Positions 21,782 through 32,550 of a stretch of DNA of 64,000 bases are shown piece after piece. The position numbers and the translations under genes are program-made. The stretch is taken from NCBI GenBank assembly GCA_020747015.1, contig JAGTJM010000094.1, forward strand, positions 28,190 through 92,189, written 5' to 3'. The first letter of the stretch is position 1. Each line of letters starts with the position of its first letter. Source of the DNA: Pyrenochaeta sp. MPI-SDFR-AT-0127 (lineage: Eukaryota; Ascomycota; Dothideomycetes; Pleosporales; Cucurbitariaceae). The notes under the pieces are model-generated. The model was not told where the DNA came from. It worked only from the letters and a program-made list of their open reading frames with translations, and did no database searches.

Positions 21782-22823
21782 GGAAAATGGACTTGAGGGA
21801 AACAAGCGAGGGTGATGCGAAACTATTGTTAAATGCGCAAAGCCAATTGACCAGAGTTTACAGTCAGCCTTGGGCACAGCCACCAGGGGCAAGACTAAGT
21901 TGGATTGGAGGACCTCGGTGGCTTGGGGGTCACCGTACAAGCACACACAACTTTCCAATAATACGAGCCGCAGCACGAACACATACCGACGATAACGAGG
22001 GCTGAATGTATACATGACACAGTAGCGAGTGCATGGGTGCCGTGGTAAAGGCATGAAAAAATATAGGCCTCATTACCATAGCCCTCTCATCCTGGAGAAA
22101 GAGCTCCATGAACACAAGCACAACCGCATCGAACGCGTTAACCCCCCTAGGGCCTCAACTTTCCACCCCCTGAGTGCTTCCCTGTTCTTTCCCCCCCGGA
22201 CACCACCACTCCAGATCCCCAGGCGACGCCATGTCCTTCACCACCTTCTTCCAGCCCAAAATAATATGCACCTGTCGCCAGCCAAGTATAATAATCTTAA
22301 CTAGTCTATCACGTGCCCTTCGTGAGGGTTTCTGGCCTTGCGCTGGTGCTAAGATGGGACAAACCTCGACTGGGGGCCTAGTACTCGATTTGCTGAAAAC
22401 ACTCGCTGGAACACCTTACTAAAACTAAGGTTATGATCATTGATCTATATATCTATAATCGCCTTATGGAATACTACCGACCATAGTTATATACCTTTAT
22501 TTTTTATTTACTTATATTCAATATTATAGATAGTAGGCTATATATCTGCTTTATAAGAGGAATTTTATATATCATATTGTTATCAGGACACAGGTCTGCA
22601 CCCACTGCGTCATATAGCCAAACATGTACACAATGATCAGTGAACACTGATCACGCTATGCACAACAGTACATATCGTTGATCCAGCTAGGCCTAGGGCG
22701 CGGCCTGACAATTATTGAGATATTATACGTTATCGTCGTGCAAGCGTATTAGTGGAGAAAAGGTAGTAACTCGCTTAGGTTACTGACTTGGTTGTAATAC
22801 ACATTAGAGCTTAGAAATAGATA
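21782..22823. other. Intergenic; AT-rich island at about 22,430-22,600
   Basis: Separates the pseudo-GTPase gene from the 3' end of the NLR gene. The left part is ordinary promoter-like DNA. About 22,430-22,600 is markedly AT-rich with runs of TATA/TAGATAG, and it may be an old, RIP-affected repeat scrap. A perfect hairpin follows at 22,634-22,653. No gene seen. Confidence 0.5.
22634..22653. repeat. Perfect 9-bp inverted repeat with 2-nt loop
   Basis: TGATCAGTG, AA, CACTGATCA: two perfect 9-bp arms around two bases. It lies about 170 bp beyond the stop codon of the NLR gene (which is on the reverse strand). It could be a protein-binding palindrome or part of a 3' processing region. Only the symmetry is observed. 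Confidence 0.6.
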
Positions 22824-25800
22824 CTAAACAAACTCTGGTGTATCTGACAATTCCTCCGATGTGTATCCATCTGTTACTATTCGCAACTTAATAATTTTCT
22901 CTACATCGCATAATCCCTTATCTCGTGCATAATCTAAAGGAGTCCGACCACGATTGTTGGCAAGGTGGACATCGATTTCGGGTTCTTTCAGAAGGAGCAT
23001 GGCAATGGCTCTGTATCCGTATTCCAGAGCAAATAGCAGAGGTGTCCGTCCATGTATAGAATCACGGGAGTTGATATCGACGCTTCCAGCTTTTAGGAGT
23101 CGCCTAACAATATTCTCATGTCCATTCATAGAAGCATACGATAGCGCAGTGTGACCGATATAATCCCGGGATATAGTATCAACGCCTGTAAGGTTGATAA
23201 GAAGCTCAACGATTGCTTCGCGTCCATGCATGGCCGCGTAAAAGAATGGCGTACGTCCCTTGTTATCCCTTGAATTTACTCTCACATCTGGGTGGCTGAT
23301 GATGAGCTGGAAGACATGTTCATGTCCAGTTTCTGCTGCATATGATAAGGGGGATCTCCCAGCGGCACATTTCAAATTGATATCAATCTGCATGCTTTCT
23401 ATCAGGAGTGAGACAAGATTCTGGCGCCCTTCTCTTATAGCTCTAGACAATGGTGTCAATCCAAGGTAATCTTGCGAATTAGGGTCTACATCTTGTTGCT
23501 CAAGAAGTGATCGAACAACGTCTTCGTAGCCGCGCTCCGCGGCGACGGACAACGGACTGCACTGTATTGTTGCCGAAATGCTGGCATCTGAGCGAAACCT
23601 GCCGGAGCGAAGTAAAACAGCAATATCTGACTTGGTACCCCATTGGAAGTAGAGGTATAGCATCGATTGGGCGGATCTTATTTCCTTAGGGAAGTAGCGG
23701 TAGTTTTCTATCAGACTATCCAGCTCGGACCGATGTGGAGGACGTGACAGGGAAGCAGAGTGATTCAAGCTATTTTGGGTGGGAGCTGGAGTAAGAAGGG
23801 CTCCAAGGGCATCGTAATGCATGTATTCTAGTGCTGTTCGGAGAGGTGAATCATCGATAGTTCCTTCAATGTCAGCTTGAGGGTCGAACCCGAGAATCGT
23901 TTTGATAAGCGATGCCAGGTTTTCTTGCGCTAGGATACTGAGCATGCTTAGATTCGGCGAATAATTTCTGACTGAGCCCGATCGAAGGTTGGAAGTTTGT
24001 ATGGTTCCTGGATCTGCAAACATCTTAGTTAAGTTTATCCAGTGTTGAACGCTGAATTCCTTGAAGAAAGATTCCTGTGAAACGCCATTTTCTTGGGCAG
24101 CATTAGCATGATAGAATATGTGCAACAGCGCATATCCTATAAACGGTGGTTTTGGAGGAGAGGTACGCTGCGGGGTATACGCCGTGCCGCGAGAACGTGT
24201 GTCAACTGGCGGATTCCTTGAAAGGGACTTTTGGGCTGACGAAACGTAGTTGACACAACATTCCTTCAAAGAGTTATGTCCCGAACCTACAAGAGACTGC
24301 GTTGATGTTTCTTGGATGTACTGCATGCCCTTGTCCTTGAGAAGAAAGTCTCGGATTGTTTCATGGATGAACTGCACTGTTGGCTTTCGCGACTGTGTCA
24401 ATTCGGCAAGGCCTTTGGAACAGCTTAGGATAAAAGCGTCCATATCTTCAGTTGTGAGATCCTCAGAGTTCCAAGATCCCGCCTCTTCTGAATCGGTTCC
24501 AGAGTATATCGCAAAGTATAATTCCTCTCGTGTTAGTGGCCGTTTCGCGAAAAGAATCCATTTTATGCATAATCGCATGCTTTCCATGTTTTGATCATCT
24601 CGAGTCATAATGCCTCTGAACAGCTGACCTAAATCGTCAGGTATATCTTGGAGTCTCCTTTCCAAACCCAAGATTCGTCCATGATCGTATGCTTTATTTA
24701 GTATTTGGACGACAAGAACGACCCAAATGAACACCCCAGATGCCCTGCGTTTGACTTCTCCTCGTATTCGTTCAATTGCTGTACTCTGTACGTCGCTTCC
24801 AGTCCGCAACTCACTCCGAATATAACGTTCAATATCAAGGGCATGTTCTTCCTCTTCTTCGAGTAGCAAATCCACTTTCTTGGTAATCACAATCCTTGGA
24901 TAATAACGACTCGCAAAGAAAACGCGGAGGTTGATTTTGGAGGTTGTAGTGTGTCGTCCAAGCAGCTCAAAGAAAACGACCATATCTCTGATCTGGTCTT
25001 CATCGCATTCATCTAATGCGTCAACATATATCCACAGCCATCGTTTTCCAAGTTCCCGGATGGCATGGTTCATAACCTCTTTGAGTTGCATGACAGTCCA
25101 AGAGTAACGAGGTGCCTGGGGCAGTTCGAGGATGTCAAACTCATCGAATACTTCCTGAGCTTGAGGAAACTTTGTAAGAAGTTGAAATAATAGCGATCGA
25201 TACATTCCACGAGTATCCTTCTCGAGCAATGAACCCCGAGCATTGAAAAAGAACGAAACATGGATGTCTTCCTTCCTGGAGCGCTTTGCCTCCGTGACGG
25301 CAAATTTGATGATGGTTGATTTCCCGGCACCTGGCTTACCCTTTAGCCAAAGCAGCCCATTGTGGCGATGAACTTGCTTTTCGTCTATCCAGGATCGGTA
25401 GTTATCGTTGTCAAGCAACCATTGGCAGGTTGCCGAATGAGCCAGCTTGATGTTGTTGTACCGATCTTCGATACGCTCGAAAGCCAGCGAATTCAAGAGA
25501 TCCTTTCGAGCTCCTAGTGTTCTGGGAAAAGGCCTCTTTCCGGTTGATTTGTTCGGGCCGGATCTAATTGGTAGGCGGGCTGAAAGTAGGCCACGATCAG
25601 AAACTCTGTCGTGCATATTTACATTCTCGTCTTCTAGTCTTGTAAGCATCATGTTGTAAGGATAAATACACATAAAGCGAGCAAGAAATGACGAGAAACT
25701 CACCTCCATAAGATCTACTATTGATCGCCTCCTGAAGGCGGGTGAACGCGTTCTCTCCTTCCCCATAAATGGGTGGTATGAAGACCTCGAAAATGCCTAG

Positions 25801-26433
25801 AAGGCAATATGCTCTGTCTTCTTTGCGTGTAGTCTTGCGTTCAGTTGCCCATCTCATTCGCTCTTTAACACTAAAGGTGGATAATGGACTTCCGCTGAGC
25901 GCAGTAAGCGGTATACTGGTTATCTCGTAGATTTTCTGCTGAAGAGAGTTCTTGTCCCCTATGAGATCGCCTTCCTTTGAGAAAAACTGGACTGTTGCAG
26001 GGGCAATGAGCTCCTGAAGCGTCCAGCCCCGAGTGAACCAGTCACTTTCGCGAAAATCTGAATCTTGCTGGCTTTGCAATGCCCCACTCGACACGTCCTT
26101 TAGATACACATAACACTTGGCAGCACCACGATACCAGCGGAACATGGAGTTGATCGCCTCTGAGAGCTCTGCATCGCTTGATCTTCTAATGCAACAGCTA
26201 TCCACCCAGAAATACCTCAATCCGTCCCTCGCAGCCTGTTCTCCACAAAATTTGATCTTGCCATATCCAGCTTTGCTTTGGTAAGAGCTTCTCTCGGCCA
26301 GGTCTTCGAACGTAACTTCATCACCATCATCTCCCCACCTATGTGAAAGAATGGCATATGCAGGGAGCTTATCGTCCAGAAGCGGTTTTGTCAGGCGAAG
26401 TTCGGCGTCATCGTGAAGTTGTAGAAGCCGCAT
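22824..26433 (-). CDS. HET-NACHT-ankyrin NLR protein (het-D/E-type architecture)
   Basis: Model: exons 26433..25704 and 25633..22824 with a 70-nt intron (GTGAGT donor, CTAG acceptor), 1179 aa. Residues 1-240 are a HET domain of the het-D/het-E kind (YAILSHRWGDD, YFWVDSCCI, WFTRGWTLQELIAP, AYCLLGIF followed by GEGE.AF.RLQEAI). A NACHT NTPase follows with Walker A GLLWLKGKPGAGKST at about 338-351 and Walker B LWIYVDALDECD. A winged-helix-like segment contains FAKRPLTREELYFAI. The C-terminal 260 residues are six or seven ankyrin repeats of about 34-36 residues (TPLSRAIREGRQNLVSLLIE, SPLSYAAETGHEHVFQLII, TPLLFALEYGYRAIAMLLL). In Podospora, HET-NACHT proteins control heterokaryon incompatibility: the repeats sense, the NACHT oligomerises and the HET domain kills. 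All NTPase motifs look intact. The first exon's frame is open past the donor, but only the spliced frame joins HET to NACHT. Confidence 0.93.
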
Positions 26434-27411
26434 GCTTAGGGGCAGGTATGGTGACGCTCATTAGGTGTGCGATATGTCTGACGAATGGTTCGAAGCGCCG
26501 GATACTTTTATCTGGCGCGAAAGCTTCATTCAGGTAGATATGTAGCGATTGGAGTTGCCATTACGTCCTCCAAGGGACGGTATCCAGTCTCGTAAGGCTG
26601 TAGGCAGACAAGACAGTTGCTGTCCGCTCGAGCGGGGCTATGCTGCACGTCTGTCAGCTGGAGCTCGACCAGCCGGATAGTGGCGTATTTCGCCGAACGC
26701 CACAGCGATAGGGCCAATCATGATACTGCTAGAGCGAGTAAAAATATCTCATAGCGCAGGATCGCGGATGCTGTTCTCGTTAAAGCTCACCAGGGCCTGC
26801 TTTGAGGAGCTGTCCAGCAAAAGCCTGCATCATGCTCCCGCTACATCTCGAGATTTGCCTAATTCGATAGAAGAGTTCCTTGCTGAGCTCAAGGCATTTA
26901 TTAAACGGAAGAGGGGCGAGTATGCAGACTACCATTCGCATGGGTTTGACTCGTTCTTAGAGTAGTGCGTCAATATGGTTGGAGCAAAGGTCTCTAGTGC
27001 TGAAAGTCACTTTCGATATGCGGGATTCACTGTTGAAGATGCATGCGCCGGAACGCTCCTACCAGTATTCTCGGTAATGCAACGATGAGGTTTACTGCCG
27101 AGCTGATACTCGATTATTAGCGTTCAATATCGTTCACATAGCATCGAGTTAATTTATGCCTCCTTCTATCATTTTCTTAATTAGATATTACCCGATAGTA
27201 TTATACGCTCTAGAGTAGTTCTCTTACAACTCCATGCGCACATTGTCACGGCCTTTCCTACCTAGCCCGCCCGAACGCAGGTCATTGAAATCTATATTCT
27301 CAAAGAACCCGGCGCCAGCGAAACTCTAGCTATCAACACTAGCGTCCGAGATGTCCTAGTCGATCCTCGACTCTTCTCTCTCCAAATATATAGCTAACTA
27401 ACCTCAAGAGG
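26434..27411. other. Promoter of the NLR gene and unassigned sequence
   Basis: Immediately upstream of the HET-NACHT-ankyrin gene. Apart from one weak 81-codon frame (listed separately), both strands are stop-rich. The part from about 27,100 on is AT-richer and leads into the caspase-like pseudogene. Confidence 0.5.
26720..26965 (+). CDS. Small hypothetical protein, doubtful
   Basis: An ATG-started frame of 81 codons ending ...FDSFLE. The second half (SIEEFLAELKAFIKRKRGEY) has amphipathic, coding-like composition. No signal peptide, domain or recognisable homologue. It lies head-to-head with the NLR gene, about 290 bp upstream of its start. It could be the 3' remnant of a decayed gene or chance; I do not recognise it. 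Confidence 0.25.
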   Translation: MILLERVKISHSAGSRMLFSLKLTRACFEELSSKSLHHAPATSRDLPNSIEEFLAELKAFIKRKRGEYADYHSHGFDSFLE

Positions 27412-28181
27412 TTACATAAGCTTAGTGTAATTGGGTTTACCCACAGGTTGACAGTGCGATTGCTTAATCTGTTATGCAGATCCGTGACCAAGATGTGTCT
27501 ATTTCCTTGGAGCAGTGCCTTCGGTTCACGGGTAAGGTTCGAGGTGAAGGACCAAAGACCTGGCATTGGATTTTTATACCCATAGCAGCTGCTGCAAGTA
27601 TCTCTACTCGTGCTGAGCGAATCTTCTCGGTATCTTCCAGCCTGGGCCGAGTAACAGCAATGTAGGAGGAGCAGGATATCGGTATCAGTATTCTTTGATA
27701 TCTCTTTCGAATGCGGAACCATTCAAGAAGAGGTGAGTCTTCTGCGCTAGATCTGTTGGAATATGGATCAGTATTGGTTATGACTGTAGAGGTAACTAAT
27801 ATACACTTACGCGGCCTAGATAGATATTTTCTCGTCGCCCGTCCCCTTGTTCTCATCTCCATGCCCGCCATAGTGTATAATGACTAGCGATGCACCGTTT
27901 CTTTCTTCAGCACACGCCTCGGCATCTAGTAATGACCGCGCGATGAAGTTGTGCAGTTAGAGATAGCTTCGGTTAGTCGGAATAGCATATTCTTCTACGC
28001 AGAAACCAAAAGATGCCTTCAAGACCTGGCCCAGGTTCTGGCCTTCCGTCCGAAAATCCTCCTCCGCACCTTGCCAATGGAGAATCAACACTTTGACCTG
28101 GACATATGCACGGGAGCGAATTGAGTGCTTCAACTGCTCATTCAACTGTTCTTTCAGGCCTTCGGGCCATTTGGATGCCAT
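27412..28181 (-). pseudogene. Caspase-like (peptidase C14/metacaspase-type) pseudogene
   Basis: Reading down from the ATG at 28181, the fragments of a caspase-fold protein occur in order. The start MASKWPEGLKEQLNEQLKHS is followed by VKVLILHWQGAEEDF, FIARSLLDAEACAEERNGA, then the catalytic-His segment SLVIIHYGGHGDENKG. A probable intron follows at about 27.8 kb. Next come DILLLLHCCYSAQAGR (catalytic Cys region), RVEILAAAAMGIK, WSFTSNL and LHNRLSNRTVNLWVNPITLSL. The frame is broken: a TAA follows RSYL, a TAG precedes the intron, and at least two frameshifts fall around the catalytic Cys. The two stops are a C-to-T and a G-to-A away from expected Gln and Trp codons, which fits mild RIP. Caspase-like proteases act in fungal regulated cell death. 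I read this as a dead neighbour of the NLR gene. Confidence 0.75.
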
Positions 28182-29650
28182 GGAGGTTCAACAACCAACT
28201 GGAGCGTATTCTTTAAGTGTAGATTAGGCCCACATGCAAGTAGTGTATTCTAGTTTCATAATGCTGAAGGCCGTCATGTTGTTGTCAAAGCATGAGCGTG
28301 GCGGGGTAAAAGCACCTAGGGCCCATGCGAGGCCACCAACCTCGCGTGCGCGCTTCTGAAACATCAGCCAAAATTCTCGAGTGCTGAAGGTCCTGAATAC
28401 GGTCACCCCAACCACTTATGTCACCTTTGAGTTCGACTCAGGAGTCGCCAATATGAAATCAGTCATGAGCAGTTGCTACAAGACAGACAAACTGACCTCA
28501 CAATATCTCCTCATTTGGTTAGCGCCGTAGCGTCGATCTCAGAACCGCTGTCCGCCGATCTGCTCTGCACCACCACACTTTAAATCACTGACCTCAAGCT
28601 CGCATCCTTCTTTGTAAACCTCAGCTCTGTGGCTTGGTCTGCATCCTTGTCTCCAGTGTAATGTCTTATGGCCTAAAATCTTGGAAGACTTGGTACTTTC
28701 GTATTGCGGGCCACGCCAGCGACACCCGTGGGCTGAGAATACCCCTGACTATTGTTTTCACGAGAGAATACTGAATACATCGAAGCGAAAATGTCTATTA
28801 CCTACTTTTAGGCAACCCGTCTTGCATATAGAACAAGTAAGTTTACATCACAACTCACAATCCTACCGGAAGTATGCATCCTGGCTAATTGCAACAGCAT
28901 GGCGAGCCAATATAGAACCTGTATGATATGTGACAGCCTCGCCAACTGAATCCCCACATTCGAAAGGATGCTCGTGTTTCGGAAATGTCGGCCCGTGGCA
29001 ATCTCTAAGCACAACTAAGCGACTAACTTATTTAGGAAAACAGTATACTCAAGACCTAAGCTGAGCCTGACTCTGTTTGTAGAAGGTATACGAATAATCA
29101 TTTTCTATGTAAATTTTCGAATTTGGCGTAGGTGCTAGTTTTGTTCCTCTTTGTGTTGCACACAGTAGTTGGGAAACTTGAATGGCCAAGAAGAGCCACA
29201 CGAGCTCCTTCGTCTGCATGCTGACGCAGGATGCAAGGCCTTCCACGGTGCTTTTCGACTGCTTTATATCCTTTATGCAAGCATCGCTGCCACTATTGAT
29301 GAACAGCCAATCACGAATAAAAACCTAGTCACGGATAGTCGCGCCGGCTGGTCGCCTACAACACAACTGTTGGACTACCAAGACAGTAGTGCTGTTCTTG
29401 GCCGACGGTGAGAGCATTTTCAAACATGACCAAGTCCGTAGGATCACCAAGTTCGGATCCGAGGGCCACGAGGTGAACTTTTCGCGACGAAAGGAAAGAT
29501 AGCGACCATTCCAGCGCGCCCACAGCGAGTATAAAAGGCCACCGAGATGCACCATCATATCCTCCAAATCACAACTTGATCAACCCAACAACGATAGCAA
29601 CAACAAAAATAACAACAATCTATCTTCGTCTCATCACTATCTCATCCAAA
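28182..29650. other. Intergenic, no supported gene
   Basis: Ordinary-composition DNA between the caspase-like pseudogene and the small secreted protein. Open frames on both strands (28224-28415, 28681-28926, 29049-29280, 29325-29567) are short and mutually antisense with no motif. The last 120 bp contain a TATA box and a CA-rich leader belonging to the next gene. Confidence 0.5.
29530..29535 (+). promoter_or_regulatory. TATA box of the cysteine-rich secreted protein gene
   Basis: TATAAA inside GAGTATAAAAGG, 121 nt upstream of the ATG at 29651. It is followed by an A/C-rich leader with repeated CAACAA, as in well-expressed fungal genes. Position and sequence are observed; promoter function is inferred. 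Confidence 0.6.
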
Positions 29651-29941
29651 ATGAAGTTCTCTATCCTTCTCTCCATTCCCCTACTCAGCATCCTGGCTGC
29701 AGCTGTCCCAACCGCCGTCGACGAGCCCTATGAATTCAATGAGGTGATGCTACCGCAAGCCCCCAGTGGTGAGGGTATCACCGCCAGACAAGAGGGATAC
29801 TGCGGACAATGTTACAAGAAGAAAACTTGCTGCCAGACTTGCAGCAGTGGAAGGGTGGTCATGTGTGTCCCAATCTGTGGCATTCCTTGGTAAGTGAACC
29901 CTACGATATTACTGGAGTGATATTGACATAGTTATAGCTAG
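29651..29941 (+). CDS. Small secreted cysteine-rich protein (effector- or antimicrobial-like)
   Basis: Model: exons 29651..29889 and 29932..29941 with a 42-nt intron (GTAAGT donor, CATAG acceptor), 82 aa. A signal peptide at 1-18 (MKFSILLSIPLLSILAAA) precedes an acidic pro-region to about residue 46 ending ITARQ, then a compact cysteine-rich core: GYCGQCYKKKTCCQTC, then VVMCVPICGIPCYS. Spliced, it has eight cysteines, an even number that allows four disulphides. Unspliced, it ends CGIPW with seven cysteines, which favours the spliced model. The intron is short and its branch site is weak, so this remains open. Size, secretion and Cys density make it effector-like; I recognise no named family. 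A good TATA box and A/C-rich leader precede it. Confidence 0.75.
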
Positions 29942-31546
29942 AAACAGAGGCCTCGGAAGTAGTTGATGGGTTATTTTGGGCTGAGAACGTGGGCAAGGCG
30001 ACATGAGGTGAACTCTGGTCTGATTCAGTGGTACGGTTTGATGCAATGCGTTTGCCTGCATCTTCTCCCTACCAGGTGCGCAAAGATAAGCCATAAGCAT
30101 TCATTAAACTCCTACTAGAACTTCAATTACATGAACTGAACCATCATTGTCTGCCGTCGTTGAATGCAAAGTGATAAATATTGACTCAGTACAACCATCT
30201 GCAGGATAAGCCATACCATTCACTCACACCAAAATTCCCGAGAGATCCGGTTCATGGGTACGTATCCAGATAGTAATCACAGGTTGGTGTTAGATGTTTC
30301 CAATCACCAATATGCTATTATATCTTAATGTGTTAGGTTAGTGAACATTTAGCCTATTATTTGTTAATGTGACACAAAAGTACTTGCGAATATCTAAAAT
30401 CAGCTTTGATACTATAATTTAACTACACTATTTGATTACTAAAGAGTTTATGCAAGCTACTGTCAAAGACAATGGAAACCAAAAAATGTGTGGATATCTA
30501 TAGCAATAATGCCAATATCTACTCTAATTTGTGAATATATTATGGAGATCTTATGTTTGTCTCTTATGAGATTATAATAGTATTATAACACGGTATTGTC
30601 AAACAATCAGGGCATACGTTATGCTTTGGGAATATTCATATGAACATTGTAATTGTTAGCAGTTCTTCCACTGTTCGAATATCAAGAGTCCATAAATAGC
30701 TAATTTCAAGACTTTCCTCATGATATTAGTGGTCACATCTATAGGGGACCACAATACACAAGGCCCCATAGCTTGTCCGTGCCTTCTCAACCGTCATGAG
30801 AAAGGCCCTGTTTGAAGTAATGTGAAATGAATGCTGCCAGGCTGAAACTAAGACTATATTGATTTCCTGAATGTTCCCATCCCATGGTAGATGCACTTAT
30901 ATGGCCACTTATTTCTTAGTGCCAGGAACAGTCGTGATGGGAACATTGGCTATCGGTGCAATTACACGGTTCCGACGGATCCGTTCATCTTCAACGGTTC
31001 CGGCGGCTACTTTTCACAGTTCAGTCATACATTTCGTAAATTTCCGTATTTGGTATGTTGGCTGAGCCGGTTCCGTAGCACGCATGGGTCCGTGTGGAGG
31101 CCTGGGTTCACGTGAAATACGATGACATGGGCCCTACGGTTCCGAAAACTCATTTTGATAGTCTAACTTATGATTTGTAGGCCCAGAATGAAGGTGGCGC
31201 TGGTGGTGCAGGATCTCGCAAGCGTGCCGAGCCTGTGAAAACTAGTGGAAGCTAGCTCGGGGCCACGCCGAAGAGCAGCATTGTACGCAACGCTAACACC
31301 GAGGAGCAATTTTTACAGCTTAGTAATTAATTCAGACAATCCGAGGAGCTGAATTGAGAGTCCTAGAGCTTCCGGAGTGTGAGGCTTGTCTTCGGGTGGT
31401 TACCGAGCGTCGATAGTTTTGCAGTGTCACCTCAGTTTGACGCTTGGCATAGATCAATATGTTGACAGTCTATAGATGCCTGTGGCAGTGATAAAAAGTG
31501 AATCAAAATTTTCAATAAATTCAATTCAATTTATATCTCGTTTGTG
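29942..31546. other. Gene-poor, AT-rich stretch
   Basis: About 30,290-30,720 is strongly AT-rich without the near-absence of CA/TG seen at the right end, so it is not saturated RIP. Only one possible coding trace is present, at 30,855-31,255 (listed separately). The last 150 bp lead into the SDR gene. Confidence 0.5.
30855..31255 (+). pseudogene. Possible remnant of a small multi-exon gene
   Basis: A frame with coding-like composition reads YIDFLNVPIP, then RNSRDGNIGYRCNYTVPTD, PFIFNGSGGYFSQFSHTFR and KFPYL up to a GTATGT donor at about 31,052. A CTAAC branch and TTTGTAG acceptor at 31,180 are followed, in the matching phase, by AQNEGGAGGAGSRKR, the tail EPVKTSGS and a stop. Two further plausible splice signals lie upstream, but I can find no initiating ATG or signal peptide in frame. 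I do not recognise the family. It could be a real small gene whose first exon I cannot place, or a decayed one. Confidence 0.35.
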
Positions 31547-32372
31547 ATGTCGCTATCAAACAAGATCGCTATTGTCACTGGGGGAGCCCGTGGTATTGGC
31601 AGGGGCATTGTCCTGGCGCTAGCGAAAGAGGGTGCAAAGGTCAATGGAGCCCATTACAGCTCATCAACATGCACGAAATGCTCACTCTATTTAGGTTGCC
31701 TTTACCTACGTCTCACAGTCCTCTACCATCCACGCCGAATCCCTCGTTCGCGAAGTCGAATCCCTGGGCTCCCGTGCCCACGCCATCCAAGCAGACTCCC
31801 GCGAACTCTCGGCGCCAGAAAGCATCGTGTCCGAAACCCTCTCCATATTCGCTGCCACAAGTCTCGACATTCTAGTTAATAATGCCGGGCTAGGCTCCGC
31901 TGCAACACTACTTGAGAGTGTCACGCTAGAGGAGTATAACAGCGTCATGGACGTCAACGTCCGCGCCGTCATCTTCATGACACAGGCCTTCATTCACCAC
32001 GTAGGGTGGGGTGGACGCATCGTAAATCTGTCTTCCATTTCCGCACGGGGAGGCTACGCCACTCAGTCTGTGTACGCAGCATCAAAGGCCGCTGTGGAAG
32101 GGCTCACACGCGTTTGGGCGAACGAATTGGGTCACAAGTATGGTGTTACAGTGAACGCCGTCAACCCAGGGCCCGTGGATACCGACATGTACCGAGCTGC
32201 AGGCGAGGTGCATCTGGCGCGGATGGAGGAACAAAATAAGAAGACTCCAGCGGCCCCGAGAGCGGGGACAGAAGGCGACGTGGCGGACATTGTGTTATTC
32301 TTGTGTGAGGAGAGGTCGAGATGGGTTACAGGAGACATAGTTTGCGCAAATGGTGGAATGATATTCATCTGA
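31547..32372 (+). CDS. Short-chain dehydrogenase/reductase (FabG-like SDR)
   Basis: Model: exons 31547..31639 and 31695..32372, with a 55-nt intron whose donor is GTCAAT (weak at +3) and whose acceptor is TTTAG, 256 aa. It is a classical SDR: cofactor motif TGGARGIGRG at residues 12-21, NNAG, catalytic Ser in NLSSISA, and Y-x-x-x-K in SVYAASKAAVEG. NPGPVDTDMY and a C-terminal RWVTGDIVCANGG are the substrate lid and dimer-interface signatures. FYV..Q...H-type residues after beta-2 (VAFTYVSQSS) suggest NADP(H) use. This subgroup reduces a keto group to an alcohol, or the reverse, on small or polyketide-like substrates. It converges with the Zn2Cys6 gene (178 bp between stops) and sits in a neighbourhood of sugar-alcohol genes, so a pentulose or polyol substrate is possible but unproven. 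Confidence 0.88.
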
Positions 32373-32550
32373 TCGATCCTTGTGCTGGTCGGCACATGCG
32401 TTAGACTGTAATTCGGTTGAAGCTTTACCGGTGGTATATGGGCATTTGCCAGTTATGTCAGTGCAGAACCCGAATCATATAATTACACTATATTACGCCC
32501 AGCTGGCATTGTATTCTGGAACGAAGTGATATCCGACATGTTATTGACTC

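Noticed and set aside
28425..28450. tRNA-like GAGTTCGACTC
   Set aside because: The 5-bp stem with 7-base loop of a T arm cannot be formed and no acceptor or anticodon arm is placed around it.
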